This document shows positions 23,330-30,812 of a DNA stretch of 41,635 nt, piece after piece; the stretch's first letter is position 1; the number at the start of each line of letters is the position of its first letter. The notes below the pieces were generated by a model that saw only the letters and a program-made list of their open reading frames with translations, did no database searches and had not been told where the DNA came from. Both the position numbers and the translations under genes were made by a program. The stretch is from Giesbergeria anulus (GTDB taxonomy: Bacteria > Pseudomonadota > Gammaproteobacteria > Burkholderiales > Burkholderiaceae_C): contig NZ_FOGD01000016.1 in the NCBI RefSeq assembly GCF_900111115.1, positions 1 to 41,635 of the forward strand. Reading direction: 5' to 3'.

Positions 23330-24145
23330 TTATTTGATTGTAACATTTGGTGGTGTATTCAACCAGTCTGAAATTGATTTTGCTTCTACTCTAAATTCTC
23401 TTCGTAACCGATCTACATTGATTTTTTGAAATTGATGTAATGGTGCTCCAGATTTTATAGCTTGAGTACAACCCGTTGCTGTTGTAATCCATTGCAACCA
23501 CTGTTCATGAGTTGTTTGTATGCCACTAGCTACATTGTAAGAATTTGCTCGTCCTTCTAAAGCAATACGTGGTAACCAGTTAACAACATCATCAATATGG
23601 ATGTAATCTTTCATACTCTTAGGATCACTTTGGAGTAGCACATGTCCAGAGCGAGCCTCTGACAATAAGGTTGCAATAAAATTTCCACTTGCAGGATCCA
23701 TCCCCGGCCCCACCACATTTGACAATCTTGCGACACGGACATTTTTTCGTCCGCTATTGTGACATAGCGATTCACCAGTAAGTTTTGTAAGATTATAAAG
23801 ATTTGATGAATCTGATAAGTTGATTGTTAGAGGCGCATCCTCATCGGTGCGTTCAGACCCTAAATAAACGCGTGTTGAGGAAAGATAAAGCAGTGAGCTA
23901 AAATTAGCATATTTTAATAGTTGTGCCAGTAAGGTGATGTGTGCATCGATTGCATCGAATGGCCTAGACCGAAAATTTCCAGTTAGCCCAACGCAATATA
24001 ATAAATGACCTAATGGTCTATTTAGTATGCTTGGATCATCACGCGCGGGTGCCCATACGGTATTATTTAAACTGCATAAATTTGTTACTAACCTGCTACC
24101 TATATATCCTGATGCACCAAGCACAGTAAATAAAGGGGCCGTCAT
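23330..24145 (-). CDS. NAD-dependent epimerase/dehydratase (extended SDR)
   Basis: A 271-residue nucleotide-sugar-type short-chain dehydrogenase. The Rossmann motif GASGYIG is at residues 10-16. The active-site Tyr117 and Lys121 are in YNLTK, with a Ser/Thr triad position in YLSSTRVY (87-94). VARLSNVVGPGMDP and DYIHIDDVV are standard for the family. It is shorter than GalE-like enzymes (about 310-340 residues), the shortening being in the C-terminal substrate domain, so the substrate cannot be assigned. Its start overlaps the acyltransferase stop by four bases, and the methyltransferase follows after 16 bases. AT-rich like its neighbours. Confidence 0.88.
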   Translation of the reverse strand: MTAPLFTVLGASGYIGSRLVTNLCSLNNTVWAPARDDPSILNRPLGHLLYCVGLTGNFRSRPFDAIDAHITLLAQLLKYANFSSLLYLSSTRVYLGSERTDEDAPLTINLSDSSNLYNLTKLTGESLCHNSGRKNVRVARLSNVVGPGMDPASGNFIATLLSEARSGHVLLQSDPKSMKDYIHIDDVVNWLPRIALEGRANSYNVASGIQTTHEQWLQWITTATGCTQAIKSGAPLHQFQKINVDRLRREFRVEAKSISDWLNTPPNVTIK

Positions 24146-24630
24146 TGGCGTTCTCCAATTTGAGTCAACGGCTGGCCTGCATAAACAGTGTACTGTTTCA
24201 ATTCTCCACGCACAATCGATCCTGCTCCGACAACACAGCCACGACGTAGTACTGCCCCATCGAGAAGAACACAGTTAGCACCAACCCAAACATCGTCTTC
24301 AATCAAAATACCCCCTTTGCTGGGCAAAAACCCTTGATTACGGATCAATATGTCTTTTTTCTGATAGGCATGATTGACTGGAGCAAAAGTACAGTTGGCC
24401 GCAATAACCACGTGATTACCAATGTAAATACCATTTCCAGTGTAAAATACACATCCTGAATTGATAGTAACTTGTTCACCGATATGTAAATTGCCAATAC
24501 CACCGGCTGGTTTAATTTTGACAAAGCTGTCAATCTTAGAGTGGGCCCCTAGAGCAATAAGGCTGCCACGTACTGAATCTTCAATATCAGCCAGATGGGA
24601 AATATAGGCAGTAGGATGAATGTCGATCAT
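24142..24630 (-). CDS. Hexapeptide-repeat (left-handed beta-helix) acyltransferase
   Basis: A 162-residue transferase of the WbbJ/LacA type. It is built of hexapeptide turns such as IEDSVRGSLIALGAHSKI, IGEQVTINSGCVFYTGN and IYIGNHVVIAANCTF. A histidine in APVNHAY lies where the catalytic His is expected. The final coil VWVGANCVLLDGAVLRRGCVVGAGSIV and the ending YTVYAGQPLTQIG are typical. Such enzymes acetylate sugars of O-antigens or capsules. It is the first gene of the three-gene leftward operon. No good ribosome-binding site is visible before the ATG. Confidence 0.88.
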   Translation of the reverse strand: MIDIHPTAYISHLADIEDSVRGSLIALGAHSKIDSFVKIKPAGGIGNLHIGEQVTINSGCVFYTGNGIYIGNHVVIAANCTFAPVNHAYQKKDILIRNQGFLPSKGGILIEDDVWVGANCVLLDGAVLRRGCVVGAGSIVRGELKQYTVYAGQPLTQIGERQ

Positions 24631-24936
24631 GGTATTAATGGCCGAGCTAGCGTCATAATAAAAATACCACTCTGTATAAAATATAAAGGTGGCTTGGTCT
24701 GTAAATTATTTATCTAGTAAAAAATTAGCTAATAAGAAAGAAATATATTTGATTGGCTGTGTTTTTATCTGTGAGATAATAAAAAACCGCTGAGAGAATA
24801 ATGGAAAACTCGAGTGATTAATTAATGTTCTAAGATAGAGTAATATTTTTATTCCATGTGTGGTTTTTGGTAAATAATTCAATCTCCGAGTGGTATGGTA
24901 AAGAAAATGAAAAATTATCTATGATTTTATCATTTT
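24631..24936. other. AT-rich promoter region of the glycan operon
   Basis: About 300 bases of very AT-rich DNA without a recognisable gene. It should contain the leftward promoter of the acyltransferase operon, but several A/T-rich hexamers fit and I cannot choose. Its right edge (about 24940) is where composition returns to normal, marking the end of the imported block. Confidence 0.5.
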
Positions 24937-25098
24937 TCATGTTGAGAAATTGGCTTCAGAGTTTCGACAGGCGCAGGAGCGTTTCCATTTTCCATGCCGT
25001 GTCGGGACGCTTGTAAGTTGTGGCTGGCCTGTACGGTCTACCATCTCTTGGTCAAGAAGGTGGCGGGTTTGCGATGGCGTTCTGCGGGAATCATTCAT
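24937..25098 (-). CDS. Possible 53-residue protein, unknown
   Basis: A short leftward frame, MNDSRRTPSQTRHLLDQEMV onward, ending NSEANFST. It is not recognised and has no clear domain; it is basic and hydrophilic. In its favour is a strong ribosome-binding site, AAGGAG, 6 bases before the ATG. A perfect 9-bp inverted repeat (25120-25128/25131-25139) lies 22 bases upstream of the ATG. Against it are its size, its position at the edge of an AT-rich block, and a rightward frame that starts at the same bases. It might be the 5' fragment of a longer gene cut by the imported DNA. Confidence 0.35.
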   Translation of the reverse strand: MNDSRRTPSQTRHLLDQEMVDRTGQPQLTSVPTRHGKWKRSCACRNSEANFST

Positions 25099-25420
25099 GG
25101 CAGGCTCCTTTTCCCCTCTACACGGCAGCCCTGCCGTGTGGCATCTCTCCAACCCTGATGACTGCACAGATTTTGCACATGTTGCGTATTTTGCTGGCCG
25201 AGCTACCGTAGAACTATGTTGGCCTTGTTGGAGCCAGCAGCGTCAGCGCGCTATGCTGTTGTGGTGCAACAACCATCAGTGTTTATTATTGCTGGCTGGT
25301 TTTCCTACTGATGGTCGTGCGCATCTGCTGTTCGATCCCCTCGCTTGTGCCGGTGTGGGTGGTCAAAGTAGCGGCAACCACAGAAAAACCTTATTCGCCC
25401 CCGTTCTTTTTGCCACCTAG
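25097..25420 (+). CDS. Possible 107-residue protein, unknown
   Basis: A rightward frame that begins MAGSFSPLHGSPAVWHLSNP and is rich in Cys, Trp, His and Leu (for example LCWPCW, LLWCNNHQC). The family is not recognised. The start has a modest GGGA site, and it ends 8 bases before the conserved 17-base element upstream of ttcA. The even spread of residues and the absence of a better frame over most of its length make it plausible. Its 5' end faces a competing leftward frame, so one of the two may be spurious. Confidence 0.35.
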   Translation: MAGSFSPLHGSPAVWHLSNPDDCTDFAHVAYFAGRATVELCWPCWSQQRQRAMLLWCNNHQCLLLLAGFPTDGRAHLLFDPLACAGVGGQSSGNHRKTLFAPVLFAT

Positions 25421-25428
25421 TACTGGCC

Positions 25429-25445
25429 CGAACCTCGGACAATAG
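25429..25445 (+). promoter_or_regulatory. 17-base element shared with trhP, upstream of ttcA
   Basis: CGAACCTCGGACAATAG occurs here, 36 bases before the ttcA ATG, and again identically at 29358-29374, 40 bases before trhP. GACAAT within it could serve as a -10 box. A shared promoter or regulator site for two tRNA-modification genes is the simplest reading. Confidence 0.55.
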
Positions 25446-25481
25446 TGGCTTCGCCTATCCACCTTTCAGCCTCTGCCCCTG

Positions 25482-26396
25482 ATGAACGCATCTTCTGACC
25501 CCCAGGCCCCCGACAGCACCAACACCGCCCACGAACAGCAACGGCTAGAAAAACGCCTGTACCGCCAAGTGCGCCAAGCGGTGGATGACTTTGGCCTGAT
25601 CGAAGACGGCGACCGCATCATGGTCTGCCTCTCGGGTGGCAAAGACAGCTATGGCATGTTGGATTTTTTGCTCAAGCTGCAACGCCGTGGCGCGCCACGC
25701 TTTGACATCGTGGCCGTGAACCTCGACCAAAAGCAGCCGGGATTTCCGGCCCATGTGCTGCCGGAGTACCTGACGGGCTTGGGCGTGCCGTTCCATATCG
25801 AAACGCAAGACACCTACAGCGTGGTCAAGCAGCACATCCCCGAAGGAAAAACCATGTGCAGCCTGTGCTCGCGTCTGCGCCGGGGCATTTTGTACCGGCT
25901 GGCCGACGAGTTGGGTTGCAGGAAAATCGCCTTGGGCCACCACCGCGACGACATGCTGCAAACCTTCTTTTTGAATATGTTTTTTGGCGGCAAGCTCAAG
26001 GGGATGCCGCCCAAGGTGGTGAGCGACCGGGGTGATCACATCGTGATTCGCCCGCTGGCCCATGTGGCCGAGGCCGATTTACTGCGCTGGGCCGAACTGC
26101 GCGCCTTCCCAATCATTCCGTGTACGTTGTGCGGCAGCCAAGAGAACCTACAACGCCAACAAATCGGCCAAATGCTGCGCGACTGGCAAACCCAGTATCC
26201 GGGCCGTATCGAAAACATGGCGGTAGCGCTGCAAAACTTGGTGCCCTCGCACTTTATGGACAACCGGCATTTTGATTTCAAGGCGCTGCAAGCCACCGGC
26301 GTGGCTGACCCAGCGGGTGATAAAGCCTTTGACCCGGAAGAGTTTCCGGCTTTTGCGCCCAGTGTTTTGGCGGGGGTGCCAGTGGTGCCGCAGTAA
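25482..26396 (+). CDS. ttcA: tRNA 2-thiocytidine biosynthesis protein TtcA
   Basis: A 304-residue ATP-dependent enzyme that puts sulfur on C2 of cytidine 32 in certain tRNAs, using an iron-sulfur cluster. The PP-loop SGGKDS is at 51-56. Cluster ligands are seen as C126 and C129 (MCSLCSR) and C214/C217 (PCTLCGS). [21 protein letters not shown] and [18 protein letters not shown] are diagnostic. The C-terminal tail from 280 is Pro/Val-rich and not conserved. The ATG at 25482 lacks a strong ribosome-binding site. It is a single-gene unit that shares a 17-base upstream element with trhP, another tRNA anticodon-loop modification gene. Confidence 0.96.
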   Translation: MNASSDPQAPDSTNTAHEQQRLEKRLYRQVRQAVDDFGLIEDGDRIMVCLSGGKDSYGMLDFLLKLQRRGAPRFDIVAVNLDQKQPGFPAHVLPEYLTGLGVPFHIETQDTYSVVKQHIPEGKTMCSLCSRLRRGILYRLADELGCRKIALGHHRDDMLQTFFLNMFFGGKLKGMPPKVVSDRGDHIVIRPLAHVAEADLLRWAELRAFPIIPCTLCGSQENLQRQQIGQMLRDWQTQYPGRIENMAVALQNLVPSHFMDNRHFDFKALQATGVADPAGDKAFDPEEFPAFAPSVLAGVPVVPQ

Positions 26397-26430
26397 GCAG
26401 CAGTAGGGCGCTTTCCGCTCAATGGAGGGG

Positions 26431-26610
26431 TCAGGCAAGCGCCTCTTCCGCCGCCGCACGGGCGTGAATGGCCGTGGTGTCAAACAGCGGAAATTTTGTA
26501 TCTTGTTGACTCACCAACAACGAAATCTCTGTGCAGCCAAGAATGATCGCCTCCGCCCCTTGTGATGCCAAGCCTGCGATCACTCTTTGAAAATAATTCG
26601 AGCTTGGCCA
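26431..26610 (-). pseudogene. Aspartate/glutamate racemase, 3' remnant
   Basis: Reading leftward gives about 58 codons ending at a TGA (26431-26433), with [20 protein letters not shown], then [20 protein letters not shown] and [13 protein letters not shown]. This is the C-terminal end of the Asp/Glu/hydantoin racemase family, including the second catalytic Cys in LGCTEI. The upstream four-fifths of the gene, with the first catalytic Cys, is absent. In its place, beyond about 26610, lies AT-rich DNA belonging to the DUF262 gene. The reading frame hits a stop immediately past the junction. This looks like a gene cut by insertion of the restriction-like gene. Confidence 0.85.
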
Positions 26611-26636
26611 CTTTATTTCTTCTTTGTTTCTTTAAT

Positions 26637-28304
26637 TTAATCGGCCCATTCTTTCCTTATAAAATCTTCGATTTCTTTGGTTCGATTTCTCACCATTGCT
26701 TCATTCCATTTTTTTGATTTATCAATTAACTTTCCAACCCTGATTGTTCCAGTTAAACCGCATTGCTGATAAATTAAAGATTTTTCAACTGGATCTTTAT
26801 CCTTGAGTGAAGAGTTGACACCGGGTGCTAACATAACTAAATTGCCGAGGGCGTGGATATAAGATGCACTAGAGCTTTGAGGTTTGATATGCTCAATAGA
26901 TTTTGACGGCTCCTCAGACCATATTTTTAACCACTGGCTCCCATTGATTTTTTGATTTTCTTGTTTGCATAAATTTTCTTCGTAGCGATATAAAATGTAT
27001 CGAAGTTGATCTGCCCAGTTAGAGTAGCAATCGCTCCAGTCAATTTTTTCTAGTACGTCATTAATTGAATATTTCTTAGATATTTCGTCTAGCCCTGAAA
27101 GAATTTCTTTTTTATCTATATTTTTTTTATAAATGTCGTAGCCTAATCGTACATATTCGCCAACCTTGTACCTTGTGTCTGCTCCTCCCAATTCAAATAT
27201 TCTAAAAGTTACTCGCTCCCATTTGCCAAGAAGTTCCTTTTTATCTACTTCAGAAAAATCTCTTAAAATAATTGCAGCAGCTACAAATCGAGCATGAGAA
27301 ATTCGTGTCACCGCGCTCAGGCGAGAATTATTCGAGAGTTCTAGGCTAGCCTGAACTATATCTTTAACTTGTTGGCCAATTTTGGAGATGCTTTTTAGTT
27401 GGCTTCCAGCAGCAGAAATAAGATGGATGGTTGCATCTTCTTCGCTGGATATTCGATTTGGCCTAGTGGTTGCAGCCCATGTTCCTGCAAAACGTAGCGC
27501 TTCATCGCCAATTTTTGTATCCATTTTAAGTGCGCGGTAGATGTCTTGCCAGACTACTTGCATTTCATGGATTGCATCATTCTTGGAGCCTTTATCAATG
27601 TGCTCAAAAATTAAGGCCATAAGCTGACTCTTGAGTTTATCTATCCATTTAACATCAAGGCCACGACTATTAAGAACCTCGAATACACGATAAACAGTCG
27701 CTTCATCTGCTAATTCGTGATAAATAATAGATAGTTTATTTTTAATTGTGAAAATTAATTTAAGCAGATTTTTTTCTGTGTCCTGCCATTTTTCAACAAA
27801 TGCCTCGCATTCTGATGCCGCATCAATTAAGTTCTTATCTGCAGTAGTTGCTGCGGCTGCATTTTTGATAACACCATTGCGGATGTAGGTACTAAAAATA
27901 TCACTGCTATCGTGGTTTGTTTGCAATAAAATAAGAGAGTGGTCATCGCCCTTGATTAGAAGTTCGGAAATTTCATTTTTAACTTTTTGTTCTGTTGGAT
28001 TAGATGGATTCAATGCCTTTTCTATGGCTTTGAGTAAAATAACTAGAGTTGTTACTCGCTGCTGACCATCAACTAATTCAACGGTTTTGAATTCATTGGT
28101 TTCTATCTCACGAGTTTCTCTTTCTAGAGCCACCAATGTTGCCATAAAATGCTCACGGCCAGATCTATTTGCTTCATTTATATCAGAAAAAAGATCGTTT
28201 CTCTGCTGTTTATGCCAAGAGTACGCTCGCTGATATTTTGGAATTCTAAATAATCTACCTTCAAGTAGTGTAGAAATTTTTATGTGTTGAGGGTTAAGTT
28301 TCAT
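26637..28304 (-). CDS. GmrSD-like DUF262/DUF1524 protein (type IV restriction-type)
   Basis: A 555-residue protein that combines both GmrSD halves in one chain. The N-terminal DUF262 domain has IPKYQRAYSW at 21-30 and the DGQQR motif at 79-83, a ParB-like NTP-binding or hydrolysing core. The C-terminal DUF1524 domain has an HNH-type nuclease signature with EHIKPQ at 471-476 and GNLVMLAPGVNSSLKDKD after it. The middle is helical. GmrSD of T4-resistant E. coli cuts glucosylated-hydroxymethylcytosine DNA; relatives such as BrxU and SspE act in phage defence. The gene is AT-rich, follows a truncated racemase, and is next to a toxin-antitoxin pair. No partner protein is needed by the layout. Confidence 0.9.
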   Translation of the reverse strand: MKLNPQHIKISTLLEGRLFRIPKYQRAYSWHKQQRNDLFSDINEANRSGREHFMATLVALERETREIETNEFKTVELVDGQQRVTTLVILLKAIEKALNPSNPTEQKVKNEISELLIKGDDHSLILLQTNHDSSDIFSTYIRNGVIKNAAAATTADKNLIDAASECEAFVEKWQDTEKNLLKLIFTIKNKLSIIYHELADEATVYRVFEVLNSRGLDVKWIDKLKSQLMALIFEHIDKGSKNDAIHEMQVVWQDIYRALKMDTKIGDEALRFAGTWAATTRPNRISSEEDATIHLISAAGSQLKSISKIGQQVKDIVQASLELSNNSRLSAVTRISHARFVAAAIILRDFSEVDKKELLGKWERVTFRIFELGGADTRYKVGEYVRLGYDIYKKNIDKKEILSGLDEISKKYSINDVLEKIDWSDCYSNWADQLRYILYRYEENLCKQENQKINGSQWLKIWSEEPSKSIEHIKPQSSSASYIHALGNLVMLAPGVNSSLKDKDPVEKSLIYQQCGLTGTIRVGKLIDKSKKWNEAMVRNRTKEIEDFIRKEWAD

Positions 28305-28427
28305 TAAATTTCTCAGCTCTTTGAAAAAATGTAGATAGATAGACTAAAAATTTCTGACTTTTAGGTCGTCCGGCGCACCATGATCGTAGAAGATAAAGGA
28401 AAAAAGAAGTCAGGCTCACCCTTTATC

Positions 28428-28892
28428 TCACAGCAGAGCCTCCGCTAACAATTCTTCCCAATCATCCGGCGGCTGGCCGCTGTCCAGCATCTTACGAAAC
28501 ACCCGGTAAGCATCATCGTTGCTTTCGTAAGCGCGCTTGCTGTTCTCGTCATTAACCCAAACCAGCACAATCACCTTGGCTTGCGCGTGGTAGCGAAAAA
28601 ACAGCCGATATTGCTGGAAGAATTTGGCTCGAAACCAGTGCTTGCGATCATCCCCCAGCGTGCCCCCTTGGCGGTATTCAGGCCGTGTCGGGTCTTGTGG
28701 AATGACATCAAACGCCAATTGGGTGATGGCAGCCAATCGTTTACTGGCATTTTTTTGTGTGTACCCGATGGGGTCTTTTTGCTGGAGCACCTCCACCTGT
28801 TGGGCCAAGGCTTCTAACTGTGCCAAAAACAACGGGTGGGCAAAAACTGTCCAGCCATGAATCACCAAGGGCGTGGACTGCTTCAGGCTCAT
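28428..28892 (-). CDS. yhaV: YhaV-type ribosome-dependent mRNA interferase toxin
   Basis: A 154-residue toxin of the RelE-superfamily YhaV family. It carries the conserved HGWTVFAHPLFLAQLEALA opening, KRLAAITQLAFDVIPQDPTRPEYRQG, HWFRAKFFQQYRLFFRY and VWVNDENSKRAYESNDDAYRVF. The last two hold the basic and aromatic residues of the fold. In E. coli YhaV (154 residues) is neutralised by PrlF. The gene starts within the last four bases of the antitoxin gene, the usual coupled arrangement. The length matches the family exactly, so it is probably intact. Confidence 0.92.
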   Translation of the reverse strand: MSLKQSTPLVIHGWTVFAHPLFLAQLEALAQQVEVLQQKDPIGYTQKNASKRLAAITQLAFDVIPQDPTRPEYRQGGTLGDDRKHWFRAKFFQQYRLFFRYHAQAKVIVLVWVNDENSKRAYESNDDAYRVFRKMLDSGQPPDDWEELLAEALL

Positions 28893-29218
28893 TCGTCGTC
28901 TGCCGATAAGGCCGCATCGAGATCGACATCCACACCATCCGTCAGCGTGTGTAGGCGCTGCACCAAACTGGCATCTATCGCCTGTAGGCGCTGTGGCTGT
29001 GTGGCTATATCGCGGGCTAGCAAGTCCAAGAATGCGCCCAGCACTGGGTCTTGCGCCTCTATGGTTTCGGCGCGGGTCAGTACCACTTCACCACTGGAGC
29101 GGATGGCGTAGTGGATTTTGTCGCGCTTGCCTAGCCGCAGGGCGCGGCGCACAGTCTCTGGCACCGTAGTTTGGTAGCGGTCGGTCAAGGTGGATTCGAC
29201 TTCGAGGGTTGCAGGCAT
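28889..29218 (-). CDS. prlF: PrlF-type antitoxin with SpoVT/AbrB domain
   Basis: A 109-residue antitoxin. The N-terminal swapped-hairpin (AbrB/MazE) DNA-binding domain runs over about 3-50: VESTLTDRYQTTVPETVRRA, then LGKRDKIHYAIRSSGEVVLTRAE. The C-terminal part (55-109) is acidic and helical and should wrap the toxin. PrlF also represses its own operon; the imperfect dyad GGTAAT...ATTACC about 35 bases upstream is a possible operator. It overlaps yhaV by four bases, giving a prlF-yhaV operon next to the GmrSD-like gene. Confidence 0.92.
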   Translation of the reverse strand: MPATLEVESTLTDRYQTTVPETVRRALRLGKRDKIHYAIRSSGEVVLTRAETIEAQDPVLGAFLDLLARDIATQPQRLQAIDASLVQRLHTLTDGVDVDLDAALSADDE

Positions 29219-29252
29219 GGCGTGCTCCTGTCAGAAAGATAAGGGTTTACAT

Positions 29253-29272
29253 GGTAATGCAACTGAATTACC
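29253..29272. promoter_or_regulatory. Possible operator of the prlF-yhaV operon
   Basis: GGTAAT (29253-29258) and ATTACC (29267-29272) form a 6-bp dyad with an 8-base spacer, 35 bases upstream of the prlF start. The position suits autoregulation by an AbrB-fold antitoxin. The assignment is by position only. Confidence 0.45.
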
Positions 29273-29357
29273 TTTTGTCGGTCAATAGGCATCCACATAG
29301 CTCGCGCCAAAAAATCGGCAATAGGGTCTTTGGCGCTGGCCCTACCGCGCCGCCGCA

Positions 29358-29374
29358 CGAACCTCGGACAATAG
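29358..29374 (+). promoter_or_regulatory. 17-base element shared with ttcA, upstream of trhP
   Basis: CGAACCTCGGACAATAG, identical to the copy at 25429-25445. It ends 40 bases before the trhP ATG. The flanks of the two copies differ, so the match is not part of a longer repeat. Confidence 0.55.
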
Positions 29375-29414
29375 CGCCTTGTTGCCCCTTTCTTCCTTGA
29401 CCGTGCTGCCCCCC

Positions 29415-30812
29415 ATGACCCTCAAAAGCCCTGAACTGCTGCTGCCTGCTGGCTCACTCGACAAAATGCGCGCCGCTTACGACTTTGGCGCGGATGCCGT
29501 CTATGCGGGTCAGCCCCGCTACAGCCTGCGCGCGCGCAACAATGAGTTTCGCCTAGAGCAAATCGCCCAAGGCATTGCCGAAGCGCACCAGCGCGGCAAA
29601 AAGTTTTTTGTCACCAGCAACCTGATTGCCCACAACGACAAGGTACGCACCTACCTGCGCGACATTGAGCCAGTGATTGCGCTGCGCCCCGACGCTCTCA
29701 TCATGGCCGACCCCGGCCTCATCATGATGGTGAAAGAGAAATGGCCGGAGCAGGTGATTCACCTCTCGGTGCAGGCCAACACCACCAACTGGGCCACCGT
29801 CAAGTTCTGGCAAAAAATGGGCGTAGAACGCATCATTTTGTCGCGCGAACTGAGCTTGGACGAGATTGAAAAAATCCGCCAAGAATGCCCCGACATGGAG
29901 TTGGAAGTGTTTGTGCATGGCGCGCTGTGCATTGCCTACTCTGGCCGCTGCCTGCTGTCGGGCTACTTCAATCGCCGCGACCCCAACCAAGGCACCTGCA
30001 CCAATGCCTGCCGCTGGGAATACAAAACCCACGATGCCGCCACCGATTCCAGCACCGGCGAAGCCATTGCCAGCCGCATGGAGGGTGACTTTAACTTTGC
30101 CGCTGCCCAGCAAGAGGCCGAGCAAGCCTTCTCTTCCTGCGGCGACGGCCAGCGCCACCCCGCCGCCGACAAGGTGTACCTGATTGAAGAAATTGGCCGC
30201 CCCGGCGAGCTGATGCCGATCATGGAAGACGAGCACGGCACCTACATCATGAACAGCAAGGATTTGCGTGCCATTGAGCACGTTGCCAAGCTGACACAGA
30301 TTGGTGTCGATTCGCTCAAGATTGAAGGCCGCACCAAGAGTCTGTACTACGTGGCACGCACGGCGCAGGTGTATCGCCGCGCCATTGACGATGCGGTAGC
30401 AGGCCGCCCGTTCAACCCAGAACTGCTGCTGGAGTTGGAAGGCTTAGCGAATCGGGGCTACACCGGCGGCTTGCTAGAACGCCGCCCCAGCCAAGAGTAC
30501 CAAAACTATATTACCGGGCACTCTATCGCCCACCGCAGCCAGTTTGTGGGCGAGGTACATGCCGTACAAGACGGCTGGGCCGAAGTGGAAACCAAAAACC
30601 GCTTTGCTGTGGGCGATTTGATCGAAATCATCCACCCCAGCGGCAACGTGCAATTGCGCCTAGAGCAGATGCGCAACGCTGATGGCCAGCCGGTGCTGGT
30701 GGCCGCAGGCAACCCGATGCGGGTGTGGATTCCGCTCGAAGAGCGCTATGCCGGTGCCCTGCTGGCGCGGGTGTTTGAAAACGCCCCTGCCGCAGAAACT
30801 GCCGCCGCCTAA
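29415..30812 (+). CDS. trhP: tRNA hydroxylation protein TrhP (YegQ), U32 peptidase family
   Basis: A 465-residue U32-family protein. The closest match in memory is E. coli YegQ/TrhP, which makes 5-hydroxyuridine at tRNA position 34 by a prephenate-dependent route. Shared blocks are GADAVYAGQPRYSLRARNNEF, HLSVQANTTNWATVKFWQ and MGVERIILSRELSLDEI. Four cysteines, C172, C179, C195 and C199, in GALCIAYSGRCLLSG and GTCTNACRWEY, should bind a 4Fe-4S cluster. At 465 residues it fits TrhP rather than RlhA (about 650) or UbiU/UbiV (about 300-330). The start at 29415 is preferred to 29379. Its stop overlaps the converging gene by a few bases. Confidence 0.9.
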   Translation: MTLKSPELLLPAGSLDKMRAAYDFGADAVYAGQPRYSLRARNNEFRLEQIAQGIAEAHQRGKKFFVTSNLIAHNDKVRTYLRDIEPVIALRPDALIMADPGLIMMVKEKWPEQVIHLSVQANTTNWATVKFWQKMGVERIILSRELSLDEIEKIRQECPDMELEVFVHGALCIAYSGRCLLSGYFNRRDPNQGTCTNACRWEYKTHDAATDSSTGEAIASRMEGDFNFAAAQQEAEQAFSSCGDGQRHPAADKVYLIEEIGRPGELMPIMEDEHGTYIMNSKDLRAIEHVAKLTQIGVDSLKIEGRTKSLYYVARTAQVYRRAIDDAVAGRPFNPELLLELEGLANRGYTGGLLERRPSQEYQNYITGHSIAHRSQFVGEVHAVQDGWAEVETKNRFAVGDLIEIIHPSGNVQLRLEQMRNADGQPVLVAAGNPMRVWIPLEERYAGALLARVFENAPAAETAAA

